From Nakamurella flavida (lineage in GTDB: Bacteria > Actinomycetota > Actinomycetes > Mycobacteriales > Nakamurellaceae): a stretch of DNA of 64,000 nt. The notes under the pieces were generated by a model that was given only the letters and a program-made list of their open reading frames with translations, was not told the DNA's origin and searched no databases. Below, one piece after another: positions 38,809 to 47,368 of the stretch. The DNA lies in NCBI RefSeq assembly GCF_030811475.1, contig NZ_JAUSQV010000001.1, positions 1,697,501 through 1,761,500 on the forward strand, in the 5' to 3' direction. A program made the translations under genes and the position numbers. Within the stretch, counting starts at the first letter, position 1; every line of letters begins with the position of its first letter.

Positions 38809-39839
38809 GACCCCATCCTGTCCCGTTCCGTGTCGGGTCCCTGCGCGGCGAGGGCGGCGACCCGGTGCAGCCGGTCCAGCCAGCGCGCCGTGGTGGCCGG
38901 GTCCGCGACCCACCGCGGGTCGTCGTCGGGAGCGGGCGGTGCGCTCAGGGCGGTCAACGAACCCGGTCCGCGCCCGGTGAGCGGTCCGCCCACGTCTGCG
39001 GTGAGCAGGGACGCGGTCCCCAGCCCGCAGGCGTAGGGCAGCTCGGGCAGAGCGGCGGCGAGCGCCAGTCCGGCGGCGATACCGACCACGGTGTCCACCG
39101 CCGAGGACACCACCACGGGCAGCCCGGCGGCCCGCGCCACGGCCAGTGCCGCGTGCACCCCACCGAGCGGCGCCACCTTGATCACCGCGATGTCGGCCGC
39201 ACCGGCCACCGCCACCCGCAGCGGGTCGGCCGCCCGGCGGATCGACTCGTCCGCCGCGATCGGCACGGCCACCCGGCGGCGCACGGCGGCCAGGTCGGCC
39301 AGGCTCGCACACGGCTGCTCGGCGTACTGCAACCCGCCGGCGGCCCGGTCCAGCACACCGATGGCGGTGACGGCCTCGTCCTGCGTCCAGGCCGCGTTGG
39401 CGTCGATCCGGATGTGCCCGGCCGGTCCGATCGCCTCCCGGACGGCGGCGACCCGGTCGGCGTCCTGGCCGAGCGTGGTGCGCGGGTCGGCCACCTTGAC
39501 CTTGGCCGTCGAGCAGCCGGACGCGGCCACGATCTCCGCCGCGCGAGCCGGCGGGACGACGGGAACGGTGGCGTTGAGCGGGATCTCGGTGCGCAGCTGC
39601 GCCGGCCACGGCACCGTCGCGGACTCCACGGCCGAGCGCCACCACGGCACGCACTCGGCGTCGTCGTAGTCCAGGAACGGGGCGAACTCGGCCCAACCCG
39701 CCGGGCCACGCACCAGCACGCCCTCGCGGACGGTGATCCCCCGGAAGGGCACCCGCATCGGGATGGCGAACACCCGCGCGGTGGCCAGCAGGTCGGCCGG
39801 GTCCGGGCCGGGGGCGGACGGGGCGGGGGGGACGGTCAC
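38805..39839 (-). CDS. menC: o-Succinylbenzoate synthase
   Basis: MenC dehydrates the MenD-MenH product to o-succinylbenzoate. The enolase-superfamily site is complete: KVK in STAKVKVAD (about 113), D in RIDANAAWT, E in QYAEQPC, D in IAADESI, and K in VIKVAPLGG. It precedes and overlaps menD. The paralogue at 60931 is a racemase-type protein in a different context, so this is the menaquinone enzyme. Confidence 0.95.
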   Translation of the reverse strand: MTVPPAPSAPGPDPADLLATARVFAIPMRVPFRGITVREGVLVRGPAGWAEFAPFLDYDDAECVPWWRSAVESATVPWPAQLRTEIPLNATVPVVPPARAAEIVAASGCSTAKVKVADPRTTLGQDADRVAAVREAIGPAGHIRIDANAAWTQDEAVTAIGVLDRAAGGLQYAEQPCASLADLAAVRRRVAVPIAADESIRRAADPLRVAVAGAADIAVIKVAPLGGVHAALAVARAAGLPVVVSSAVDTVVGIAAGLALAAALPELPYACGLGTASLLTADVGGPLTGRGPGSLTALSAPPAPDDDPRWVADPATTARWLDRLHRVAALAAQGPDTERDRMGS

Positions 39840-39869
39840 CCGTCCGATCCTCCCCCTGCCGAGCCGGAC

Positions 39870-40832
39870 TCAGGACCGAGCGGTCACCGGCGGCACGATC
39901 TCGACGATCTGCTCCCGCCCCGCGCGGTCCGCCCGCACCAGGGCGACCCCGGTGAGCACGAGCACGGCCCCCGCGGCCTGCAACCAGGTCGGCACCTCGC
40001 CCAGCAGCAGCCAGGCGATGGCCACCGAGGCCAGCACCTCGAGCAGGCCGAGGAAGGACGCGACGCGGGACCCGAGCCCGGCCGCGGCCACGATGCCCGT
40101 CACGTAGGCCACCGCGGTCGCGATCACCGCGACCACGCCCATCGGCACCCACCACGGCACCGTGCCCCCGAACAGCGCGACCGGAGCCCAGGATACCTCC
40201 AGCGGCAGCAGACCCACCACCCCGGTGAGCGCGAGGGCGAGCGAACCGACGAGAAGACCCCCGGCGGCCAGGGCGACCGGCGGCAGCCCGTCGGCCGGGG
40301 CCGCGCTGATGAGGAAGTACCCGCACAGACCCACCGCGGCGCCCAGGCCCCAGAGCACGCCGATCAGGTCGAGCCGCACCCCGCCCGTCAGGTCCAACAC
40401 GAGCAGCAGGCCCAGGACGGAGAGCACGGCGCCAGCCGCGACGACGAGCGAAGGACGCCGGCCCCGGGCCCAGGCCAGGCCGACCAGCAGCACCGGGGCG
40501 AGGTACTCGGTGAGCAGGGCCACCCCGACAGGCAGCCGCTGCACGGCCGCGAAGTAGCAGAACTGGGTGCCGGCCACCGCGATCAGGCCGTACAGCGTGA
40601 TGCGGCGCCAGGACCGGCCGAGCGCGGCGAACCGGCCGCGCAGGGCGATCAGCGCGAGCGGGGTGAGCAGCAGGCCGCCGATCCCGACCCGCACCATCAC
40701 CGCGGCAGCCGAGGACCAGCCGGACAGCAGCAGCGGTTTGACGAACGGGCCGCTGGCCGCGAAGGCGACGGCCGACAGCACGCCGACGAGCAGGACGCCG
40801 ACGGATCCACGGGTGGGGACGGAGGTGGTCAT
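39870..40832 (-). CDS. EamA-family (DMT) transporter
   Basis: Ten hydrophobic helices in two EamA repeats (residues 10-150 and 160-300) indicate a small-molecule exporter of the drug/metabolite transporter superfamily. It lies 30 nt upstream of menC on the same strand and diverges from a CGNR regulator, a pairing often seen in actinobacteria. Substrate unknown. Confidence 0.9.
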   Translation of the reverse strand: MTTSVPTRGSVGVLLVGVLSAVAFAASGPFVKPLLLSGWSSAAAVMVRVGIGGLLLTPLALIALRGRFAALGRSWRRITLYGLIAVAGTQFCYFAAVQRLPVGVALLTEYLAPVLLVGLAWARGRRPSLVVAAGAVLSVLGLLLVLDLTGGVRLDLIGVLWGLGAAVGLCGYFLISAAPADGLPPVALAAGGLLVGSLALALTGVVGLLPLEVSWAPVALFGGTVPWWVPMGVVAVIATAVAYVTGIVAAAGLGSRVASFLGLLEVLASVAIAWLLLGEVPTWLQAAGAVLVLTGVALVRADRAGREQIVEIVPPVTARS

Positions 40833-40866
40833 GACGGGCCTTCCTGCCGGCGGGCGCCACCGGCGC

Positions 40867-40903
40867 TAGGATTGTCATGACCGTCGGACTCGACGGTGGT
40901 GAC
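40867..40903. promoter_or_regulatory. Promoter and 30-bp palindrome between EamA and CGNR genes
   Basis: TAGGAT (40867-40872) is a candidate -10 for the CGNR gene. Immediately after it, 40874-40886 and 40891-40903 form a 13-bp inverted repeat with two mismatches around GACT; the inner ACCGTCG/CGACGGT is perfect. It would cover the CGNR transcription start and lie 42 nt from the EamA ATG. Confidence 0.5.
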
Positions 40904-40941
40904 ACGCCGAACCGTACGAGGCCGACCAGTCAGGAGTCAAG

Positions 40942-41502
40942 ATGGCTTTCGCTCATGACACGGAGGTGGTGCTGCAGTCCTCGGCGGCGTTGATCAACAC
41001 CCTGCCCGGAGCATCGGACTCCGGGACCGACGAGCTCGCCGAACCGGCCCAGCTCGAGGCCTACCTCACCGGATACGGCTTCACCGGCAGCCGCACCCAC
41101 GACGACGCCGAGCTCGCCCGGGTGCGCGACCTTCGGCCCCGACTGCGCCGGCTGTGGACGGTCGATCGGGACGAGGCCGTCGGGCTCGTCAACGAGATCC
41201 TCGCCCGCGCCCGGGCCCTCCCCCGGCTGGTCCGGCACGACGGCGTCGACTGGCACCTGCACGCCACCGCCGACGAGGACCCGTTGGACGTCCGGATGGA
41301 GGTCGAGGCGGCCATGGCGGTCATCGACGTCATCCGCACCGACTCCTACGACCGGATGCGGATCTGCGCCGCGCCGGACTGCGACGCGGTCTACGTCGAT
41401 CTGTCACGCAACCGTTCCAAGCGCTACTGCGACGTCGGCAACTGCGGCAACCGGGCGAACGTCACCGCCTACCGGGCCCGCCGCGCCGCCGGGCAGGGCT
41501 GA
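40942..41502 (+). CDS. CGNR zinc-finger regulator
   Basis: The N-terminal 125 residues fit the ABATE stress-response domain. The C-terminal CGNR finger has its zinc cysteines in CAAPDCDAVYVD and YCDVGNCGNRANV, followed by a basic stretch. It probably regulates itself and the divergent EamA gene through the palindrome in between. 186 residues, normal length. Confidence 0.9.
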   Translation: MAFAHDTEVVLQSSAALINTLPGASDSGTDELAEPAQLEAYLTGYGFTGSRTHDDAELARVRDLRPRLRRLWTVDRDEAVGLVNEILARARALPRLVRHDGVDWHLHATADEDPLDVRMEVEAAMAVIDVIRTDSYDRMRICAAPDCDAVYVDLSRNRSKRYCDVGNCGNRANVTAYRARRAAGQG

Positions 41503-41524
41503 CTCCGGACCTTCTCGGATCCTC

Positions 41525-41558
41525 ACTCCCCTGGTGTGGCAACCACTCCCCTCGTGTC
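41525..41558. repeat. 14-bp direct repeat after the CGNR gene
   Basis: CACTCCCCTGGTGT (41525-41538) and CACTCCCCTCGTGT (41545-41558) differ by one base and are spaced 20 bp, two DNA turns. The role is unknown; direct operator or duplication are possible. Confidence 0.55.
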
Positions 41559-41626
41559 CCGGCGCGAGGCAGGCGCACGGACTGCGAGGGAAGCGGGGCA
41601 TGCCCGGGTGACCGGGCGGGTGCGGG

Positions 41627-41887
41627 TCAGCGGCGGCGGGAACGGGCGGCGAGGGCCGCGTACGCCAGGCAGAGCACGCCGAGCACCACGGAGACGGCGA
41701 TCAGGGCAGGTCGCCCGTCACCGCCGGCCCGGTGGTGGAAGAACCAGACCCCGCTCGCGAAGCAGGCCAGGGCACCGAGGACGGCGACGGGCCAGGGCAG
41801 GAGACCGGCCCCGGCCCGGGGCCCGGGTGGCTGCGGCGCGGCCGGTGGGCCGGCAGCGAGGGGCGGGGCGGTGTCGGTCGACGGCAT
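41627..41887 (-). CDS. Small two-helix membrane protein
   Basis: This 86-residue protein has a Pro/Ala-rich start, helix one at about 32-52 (WPVAVLGALACFASGVWFF), a short basic loop and helix two at about 60-80. A perfect AGGAGG stands 8 nt before the ATG at 41887, which decides the start over longer frames. No family recognised. Confidence 0.65.
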   Translation of the reverse strand: MPSTDTAPPLAAGPPAAPQPPGPRAGAGLLPWPVAVLGALACFASGVWFFHHRAGGDGRPALIAVSVVLGVLCLAYAALAARSRRR

Positions 41888-42065
41888 GGCTGGGTCCTCC
41901 TGGAAGCGGGATCGGCGTGGACGCCGGTCGGTGCAGGCGGAACGGCTGGTGCTCGCCCCGAGTCCGGACGGGCGCCGGTGGGTGCACCCGGGGAGAGCGT
42001 GCAAGCCCCCCGTGGGAAACGGACCGCAGGAACCGGGGCACGGGTACGCAATCGGATGTGGCCGG

Positions 42066-42380
42066 TCAGTGCCGGGCCACAGGTCCCTGCCCGAGCGCGT
42101 GACGACGGCCGTGCAGCCGCTCCCACCGGGCGACCAGTTCGGCCAGCTTGCCGCGGTTGCTCCCCGGTCGGACGTGGCCGTGCACCCCCTGGGCGGAGGA
42201 CGACGGACGGTGGAGGGAAGCGGCGAGGGCGGTGTCGGCCGGGCCTGTGGCCACGGCCCATCCGGAGCCGCCCCCCGCGAACACGGACGCCAGGACCAGC
42301 ACGGCCACGATGCCGGACCGCCGCAACCCGCCGACCCGCCGATGGGCGTGGTCCGTGGGCGCGGCGAGGCCAGCAGTCAT
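42066..42380 (-). CDS. Small exported hypothetical protein
   Basis: The 104-residue protein has a basic N-terminus, one hydrophobic segment (SGIVAVLVLASVFAGGGSGWA, about 24-44, seen as GIVAVLVLASVFAGG), then a basic His/Arg-rich remainder. This suggests a signal peptide or anchor. AGGAG lies 6 nt before the ATG. It lies upstream of the small membrane protein on the same strand with a 178-nt gap. I do not recognise a family. Confidence 0.55.
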   Translation of the reverse strand: MTAGLAAPTDHAHRRVGGLRRSGIVAVLVLASVFAGGGSGWAVATGPADTALAASLHRPSSSAQGVHGHVRPGSNRGKLAELVARWERLHGRRHALGQGPVARH

Positions 42381-42621
42381 GGGGGCTCCTGATCGGGTCC
42401 GGCGGGCGGAGACTCTCCGTCCCCACCCCTGTATGTCCCCCCGATCCCCGCCCTGTTGCACCGGCGCACCGGTCCACCCCGACCGCCCGGCCCGGAACCG
42501 CACGGCGGGAGGGCGATCGTCCTCACCCGGTCGGTCGGGAACGGGGCGACGGGTCGGGCCGTTTTCCGTCCGAGGGTCCGGTCCGCCGCGGCCCGAATTC
42601 CCCGTGTGTCCGAGGAGAGTC

Positions 42622-42687
42622 ATGAGCGAGCCCCCCAGTATCCGCACCGGCCGTGACGCGGCCCCGCTCCCCGCGAGCGGCCGGTGA
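42622..42687 (+). CDS. 21-residue leader peptide coupled to the CNNM gene
   Basis: ATG 42622 has an excellent ribosome site (GAGGAGAG, 3 nt before) and opens a frame of 21 codons, MSEPPSIRTGRDAAPLPASG plus R. Its TGA overlaps the GTG of the following transporter gene as GTGA, and that GTG has no ribosome site of its own. Translation of the transporter should therefore depend on the leader. It contains no run of a single amino acid that would suggest attenuation. Confidence 0.6.
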   Translation: MSEPPSIRTGRDAAPLPASGR

Positions 42688-44090
42688 CCGCCGTCCTGAC
42701 CCTGCTGCTGGGGGTCGTGGTGGTCGTGCTGATCACCGCGGCCACCGGGTACTTCGTGGCGCAGGAGTTCGCCTACATGTCCGTCGACCGGTCCCGGCTC
42801 AAGGCCCGGGCCGAGGACGGTGACGCCGCCGCCCAACGGGCGCTGACGGTGACCCGGCGGACGTCGTTCATGCTGTCCGGCGCGCAGCTCGGCATCACCG
42901 TCACCGGCCTGCTGGTCGGTTACGTCGCCGAGCCTTTGATCGGCCGGAGCCTCGGCACCCTGCTCGGCGGGGTCGGCATCCCCACCGCCGTCGGCATCGG
43001 AGTGGGCGCCGTGGCCGCGCTGCTGCTCTCCACCCTGGTGCAGATGCTCTTCGGGGAGCTGTTCCCGAAGAACCTGGCCATCGCCCGGCCGGAGCCGGTG
43101 TCGCGGTGGCTGGCCACCTCCACCGTGATCTACCTGAAGGTGTTCGGCTGGCTGATCTGGTTCTTCGACCAGTCGTCCAACCTGCTGCTGCGGGCCCTGC
43201 GGATCGAGCCGGTGCACGACGTCGAGCACGCCGCCACCGCCCGCGACCTGGAGAGCATCGTCGAGGACTCCCGGGACAGCGGCGAGCTGCCCGACGAGCT
43301 GTCGGTGATGCTCGACCGCATCCTGGACTTCCCGAACCAGAACGCCGAGCACGCGATGATCCCGCGGCCGCGGGTGGCCACCGTCGCCGACACCGACACC
43401 CTGGCCGACCTGCGGGAGACCATGGCGCACGGGCACTCCCGGTACCCGGTGCTGGATGCGGAGACCGGTGACGTGGTCGGCGTGGTGCACCTGGCCGACC
43501 TGCTGTCCACCGACCGGGGCGACGACGCACCGGTGACCGCGATCGCCCGGCCGCCGCTGGTCGTCTCGCACCTGACGTCCCTGCCCGACCTGGTGCGGGA
43601 ACTGGCCGCCACGAAGAACCAGCTGGCCTGCGTGGTCGACGAGTACGGCGGGCTGGCCGGCGTCGTCACCGTGGAGGACCTCGGCGAGGAGCTCGTCGGC
43701 GAGATCACCGACGAGCACGACCCGGACGTCGACCCCGGGTACTTCCCGGTCGAGGGGGACGGGATCTGGCAGATGGGCGGGGAGGTGCACATCGACGAGG
43801 TCGAGCGGGCCGTCGGCGTTGACCTGCCCCGCGGGGACTACGAGACCATCGCCGGGCTGGCCATCGCCGCGCACGGCGGCCTGCTGGAGACGGGCGACCG
43901 GTTGCAGGTCGAACTGCCGGTGGACCCGGCGGACCTGGTGCACAACGACGAACCCATCGTCCGCACGCTGGACGTCGAGGTGATGGCCGTGGAGCGCTTC
44001 GTCCCGTCCCTGCTGCGCCTGCAGCTGCAGGACCCCTCGGCCGACGAACGGTCCGAGGCCGACACCGCGATCGTGGAGGAAGCCCGATGA
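42684..44090 (+). CDS. CNNM/CorC-type transporter with CBS pair
   Basis: The 468-residue protein has a DUF21 membrane domain (residues 1-190, four helices, FGELFPKNLAI near 116), a CBS pair (about 225-345, with RVATVADTDTLADL and VVDEYGGLAGVVTVEDLGEE), and a C-terminal CorC_HlyC domain. Family members move or regulate Mg2+ and have been called hemolysins by error. It is coupled to the leader peptide upstream and overlaps the next gene by ATGA. Confidence 0.92.
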   Translation: MTAVLTLLLGVVVVVLITAATGYFVAQEFAYMSVDRSRLKARAEDGDAAAQRALTVTRRTSFMLSGAQLGITVTGLLVGYVAEPLIGRSLGTLLGGVGIPTAVGIGVGAVAALLLSTLVQMLFGELFPKNLAIARPEPVSRWLATSTVIYLKVFGWLIWFFDQSSNLLLRALRIEPVHDVEHAATARDLESIVEDSRDSGELPDELSVMLDRILDFPNQNAEHAMIPRPRVATVADTDTLADLRETMAHGHSRYPVLDAETGDVVGVVHLADLLSTDRGDDAPVTAIARPPLVVSHLTSLPDLVRELAATKNQLACVVDEYGGLAGVVTVEDLGEELVGEITDEHDPDVDPGYFPVEGDGIWQMGGEVHIDEVERAVGVDLPRGDYETIAGLAIAAHGGLLETGDRLQVELPVDPADLVHNDEPIVRTLDVEVMAVERFVPSLLRLQLQDPSADERSEADTAIVEEAR

Positions 44091-45103
44091 ACGAGAGTCC
44101 CTGGGTGGTCGTCCCGGTCACCGTGCTGCTCGTCGCGCTCAGCGCGTTCTTCGTCGCCGTCGAGTTCGCGGCCCTGGCCGCGAAGCGGCACCGGCTGGAG
44201 GAGGCCGCACCGCGCAGCCGCGCCGCCCGGGCCGCACTGCGCAACTCCTCCGAGCTCACCCTGGTGCTGGCCGGGTCGCAGCTCGGCATCACCGCCTGCA
44301 CCCTGGCCCTGGGCGCGGTGAGCAAGCCCGCGGTGCACCACTGGCTGACCCCGCTGTTCACCGCGTGGGGGGTGCCGCTGGTCGCCGCCGACGTGGCCGG
44401 TTTCGTGCTCGCCCTGCTCGTCATCACCTTCATCCACCTGGTGGTCGGGGAGATGGCCCCGAAGTCCTGGGCCATCGCCCATCCCGAGCGGTCGGCGACC
44501 CTGCTGGCCCCGGCCATGCGGGCCTTCATGGGCCTGTTCCGGCCGCTGTTGCGCGGCCTGAACGCGGCGGCCAACGCGCTGCTGCACAGGGTCGGGGTCG
44601 AGCCGGTCGACGAGGTGGCCTCCGGTCACAGCCCGGCCACGCTGCGGCACCTGGTCGAGCACTCGGTCAACGTGGGCGCCCTCGACGAGAAGTTCTCCAC
44701 CCAGATCTCCGGCGCGCTGGCCATGCAGGACATGACGGTCGGCGATCTGCTCCGGCCGGGCTCCACCGTCACCGCGGTCCCGCTGGACGCGTCCGCCGCC
44801 GACGTCCGGGCAGCCACCCGGCGCACCGGCCATCTGCGGATCCTGCTCGGCCGGGCGCCGGACTTCCACCAGGTCGTGCACGTCCGCGACACGCTGACCG
44901 AGCCGGACGACACCGCGGCCGCCGCGCTGGGCCGCCCGGTCTTCACCCTGCCCGCGGACACCACCATGCACGCCGCCCTGAAGGGCATGCGGGAGACCCG
45001 CAACCATCTGGCCGTCATCACCGACTCCGGACGGGCCGTCGGCGTGGTCACCATGACCGACGTGCTGCAGCGGCTGTTCCCGCAGCCCGTCCCGGTCGGC
45101 TGA
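44087..45103 (+). CDS. Second CNNM-type protein, short form
   Basis: This 338-residue paralogue has the DUF21 domain (residues 1-190; VGEMAPKSWAIAHPE near 120) and a degenerate CBS pair, but lacks the CorC_HlyC domain. The ATG overlaps the stop of the longer paralogue, so the two are made together and may form a heterodimer; tandem long/short pairs are common in actinobacteria. Confidence 0.9.
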   Translation: MNESPWVVVPVTVLLVALSAFFVAVEFAALAAKRHRLEEAAPRSRAARAALRNSSELTLVLAGSQLGITACTLALGAVSKPAVHHWLTPLFTAWGVPLVAADVAGFVLALLVITFIHLVVGEMAPKSWAIAHPERSATLLAPAMRAFMGLFRPLLRGLNAAANALLHRVGVEPVDEVASGHSPATLRHLVEHSVNVGALDEKFSTQISGALAMQDMTVGDLLRPGSTVTAVPLDASAADVRAATRRTGHLRILLGRAPDFHQVVHVRDTLTEPDDTAAAALGRPVFTLPADTTMHAALKGMRETRNHLAVITDSGRAVGVVTMTDVLQRLFPQPVPVG

Positions 45104-45104
45104 T

Positions 45105-45140
45105 CGGTCCCCGGCCGTCCCCCGGGGCGGCCGGGGACCG
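45105..45140 (+). terminator. Strong hairpin after the CNNM pair
   Basis: A perfect 13-bp stem (45105-45117 with 45128-45140, beginning CGGTCCCCGG) with a 10-nt loop TCCCCCGGGG begins one base after the TGA. No T run follows. It separates the CNNM unit from menB. Confidence 0.65.
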
Positions 45141-45163
45141 GCGGTCGGCGACCGCCGTAGGCT
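45140..45163 (+). promoter_or_regulatory. Palindrome and -10 element of menB
   Basis: GGCGGTCG-G-CGACCGCC (45140-45156) is a perfect 17-bp palindrome. TAGGCT (45158-45163) follows directly and ends 8 nt before the menB ATG, giving a leaderless start. A protein on the palindrome would block the promoter. Confidence 0.45.
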
Positions 45164-45171
45164 CGACGGTC

Positions 45172-46182
45172 ATGTCCACCCCGCCTGCCGCCCCGCCCGG
45201 CCCCGCCGGATCCCCCGCCCCCGGGGAGCGACCTCCCGGTGGGAGTGCGCAGGCCGCGGTGAGCGAGCTCTTCGACGCCGAGCGGTGGCGTCCGGTGCCC
45301 GGTTTCGACCTGACCGACGTGACCTACCACCGGGCCGTGGAACGGAGCCCGGACGGCGCGATGCGCACCCTGCCCACGGTCCGCGTCGCGTTGGACCGAC
45401 CCGAGGTGCGCAACGCGTTCCGCCCGCACACCGTGGACGAGCTGTACCGGGTCCTGGACCACGCCCGGATGACCAGCGACGTGGGGGTCGTGCTGCTCAC
45501 CGGGAACGGCCCCAGCCCGCGGGACGGCGGGTGGGCGTTCTGCTCGGGCGGCGACCAACGCATCCGCGGGCGCAGCGGCTACCAGTACGCCGAGGGTGAC
45601 ACCGCCGAGACGGTCGACCCGGGACGGGCCGGGCGGCTGCACATCCTGGAGGTGCAGCGGCTCATCCGCTTCATGCCCAAGATCGTCATCGCGGTGGTGC
45701 CCGGCTGGGCGGCCGGCGGCGGCCATTCCCTGCACGTGGTCTGCGATCTCACCCTGGCCAGCCGCGAGCACGGCCGCTTCAAGCAGACCGACGCCGACGT
45801 GGGCTCGTTCGACGGCGGCTTCGGCTCGGCCTACCTGGCCCGGATGGTCGGCCAGAAGTACGCCCGGGAGATCTTCTTCCTGGGCCGGGAGTACAGCGCC
45901 GAGCGGATGGTCGAGATGGGCGCGGTGAACGAGGCCGTCCCGCACGCCGAGCTGGAGACCGTAGCCCTGCAGTGGGCCGCCGAGATCAACGCCAAATCGC
46001 CGACGGCGCAGCGCATGTTGAAGTACGCGTTCAACCTGGTCGACGACGGGCTGGTGGGTCAGCAGCTGTTCGCCGGGGAGGCCACCCGGCTCGCCTACGC
46101 CGGCGACGAGGCCGTCGAGGGCCGGGACGCGTTCCTGCAGAAGCGGCCGCCGGACTTCTCCCCCTACCCCTGGGCGTACTGA
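45172..46182 (+). CDS. menB: 1,4-Dihydroxy-2-naphthoyl-CoA synthase
   Basis: MenB closes the second ring of the naphthoquinone. Diagnostic stretches are RPEVRNAFRPHTVDELYRVL, GGWAFCSGGDQRIRGRSGYQYA and DVGSFDGGFGSAYLARMVGQ. The ATG at 45172 is favoured by the -10 element 8 nt away, but family members usually begin near GTG 45259 (VSELFDAERW); the first 29 residues are Pro/Gly-rich. 336 residues. menE follows one base after the stop. Confidence 0.95.
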   Translation: MSTPPAAPPGPAGSPAPGERPPGGSAQAAVSELFDAERWRPVPGFDLTDVTYHRAVERSPDGAMRTLPTVRVALDRPEVRNAFRPHTVDELYRVLDHARMTSDVGVVLLTGNGPSPRDGGWAFCSGGDQRIRGRSGYQYAEGDTAETVDPGRAGRLHILEVQRLIRFMPKIVIAVVPGWAAGGGHSLHVVCDLTLASREHGRFKQTDADVGSFDGGFGSAYLARMVGQKYAREIFFLGREYSAERMVEMGAVNEAVPHAELETVALQWAAEINAKSPTAQRMLKYAFNLVDDGLVGQQLFAGEATRLAYAGDEAVEGRDAFLQKRPPDFSPYPWAY

Positions 46183-46183
46183 C

Positions 46184-47368
46184 GTGGCGCAGCGCCTGCT
46201 GCTGCCCCTGCCTGTGCCGTCGGGGGACGCCGTCCGGGACCTGCTGCCCACCCTGGCCGAGGCCCTCGCCGGGCGGGGGCCGGCCTGGTTCCCGGTGCCG
46301 GCGTCGACCCGTACCGCGGCCGCTCCCCCGCTGCCGGCCGGCATCGGCCTCGGTGACCCGTTGGCCGCCACCGAGGACGACCCGGACGACCCCACCGTGC
46401 TGGTCGTCCCCACCTCCGGGTCGACCGGCGGCGCCTCCGGGGTGTTGCTGCCGCCGTCGGCGCTGCTCGCCTCGGCCCGGGCCACCCAGGAGCGGTTGGG
46501 CGGGCCGGGCGACTGGCTGCTGGCTCTGCCCGCCCACCACATCGCCGGGCTGCAGGTGCTCCTGCGGGCGGCCGGAGCCGGCACCGGACTCACCGTGCTG
46601 GACGTCGACATGCCCTTCACCGCTGCCCGTTTCGCCGCCGCGGTGACCGCCATGTCCGGGTCCCGCCGGTACGTCTCGCTGGTACCGACGCAGCTGACCC
46701 GCATCCTGCTCGATCCCGAGGCCACTGCGGCCCTGGCCGGATTCGACGCCGTCCTGGTCGGCGGGGCGGCCACCCCGCCGGTGCTCGCCGGGCGCGCGCG
46801 GGCAGCGGGGGTGCGACTGCACCTGACCTACGGGATGACCGAGACCTGCGGCGGCTGCGTGTACGACGGTCGCCCGCTCGCCGGGGTGCGCACCGAAGTG
46901 GACCCGGACGGGCGGGTGCTGCTCACCGGACCGATGGTGGCCCGCGGGTACCACGGCCGCCCGGCCGACCCGGCCTTCCCCCGCCCCGGCACGCACCGCA
47001 CCAACGACCGCGGCGAGATCGTCGACGGGGAGCTGCACGTGCTGGGACGGATGGACGACATGATCCTCACCGGCGGGCTGAAGGTGCCGCCGGTCGTCCT
47101 GGAGGACGCCCTGGCGAGCCTGCCCGGGGTGGCCGCCGCCGCCGTGGTCGGCCCGCCCGATCCCGAATGGGGACAACGGGTCTGCGCCGTCCTGGTGCCC
47201 GACGGCAGCCGCGCCCTGCCCACCTTGGACGAACTGCGGGAGCTGCTGCGCGGGCAGGGGCTGGCCGCGGCCCTGCTGCCCCGACAGATCGTGGTGCTCG
47301 ACTCCCTGCCGGTGCGCGGGCCGGGCAAGCCGGACCGCGTCGCCCTGCTCGCCCTCGCCGACCGGTGA
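46184..47368 (+). CDS. menE: o-Succinylbenzoate-CoA ligase
   Basis: MenE activates o-succinylbenzoate for MenB. The ATP loop TSGSTGGASGV (about 77-87), the adenylate motif LTYGMTETCGGCVYDG (about 214-229) and GRMDDMILTGGLKV near 286 define the family. At 394 residues it is a short form typical of actinobacteria. GTG start one base after menB; its stop overlaps the glycosylase GTG. Confidence 0.93.
   Translation: MAQRLLLPLPVPSGDAVRDLLPTLAEALAGRGPAWFPVPASTRTAAAPPLPAGIGLGDPLAATEDDPDDPTVLVVPTSGSTGGASGVLLPPSALLASARATQERLGGPGDWLLALPAHHIAGLQVLLRAAGAGTGLTVLDVDMPFTAARFAAAVTAMSGSRRYVSLVPTQLTRILLDPEATAALAGFDAVLVGGAATPPVLAGRARAAGVRLHLTYGMTETCGGCVYDGRPLAGVRTEVDPDGRVLLTGPMVARGYHGRPADPAFPRPGTHRTNDRGEIVDGELHVLGRMDDMILTGGLKVPPVVLEDALASLPGVAAAAVVGPPDPEWGQRVCAVLVPDGSRALPTLDELRELLRGQGLAAALLPRQIVVLDSLPVRGPGKPDRVALLALADR

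Noticed and set aside
37123-40905. A 1260-codon open frame on the minus strand as one giant gene
   Set aside because: Only the part from 38808 down is menD. Upstream it runs in a wrong frame through menC and the EamA gene and is Arg/Gly-rich.
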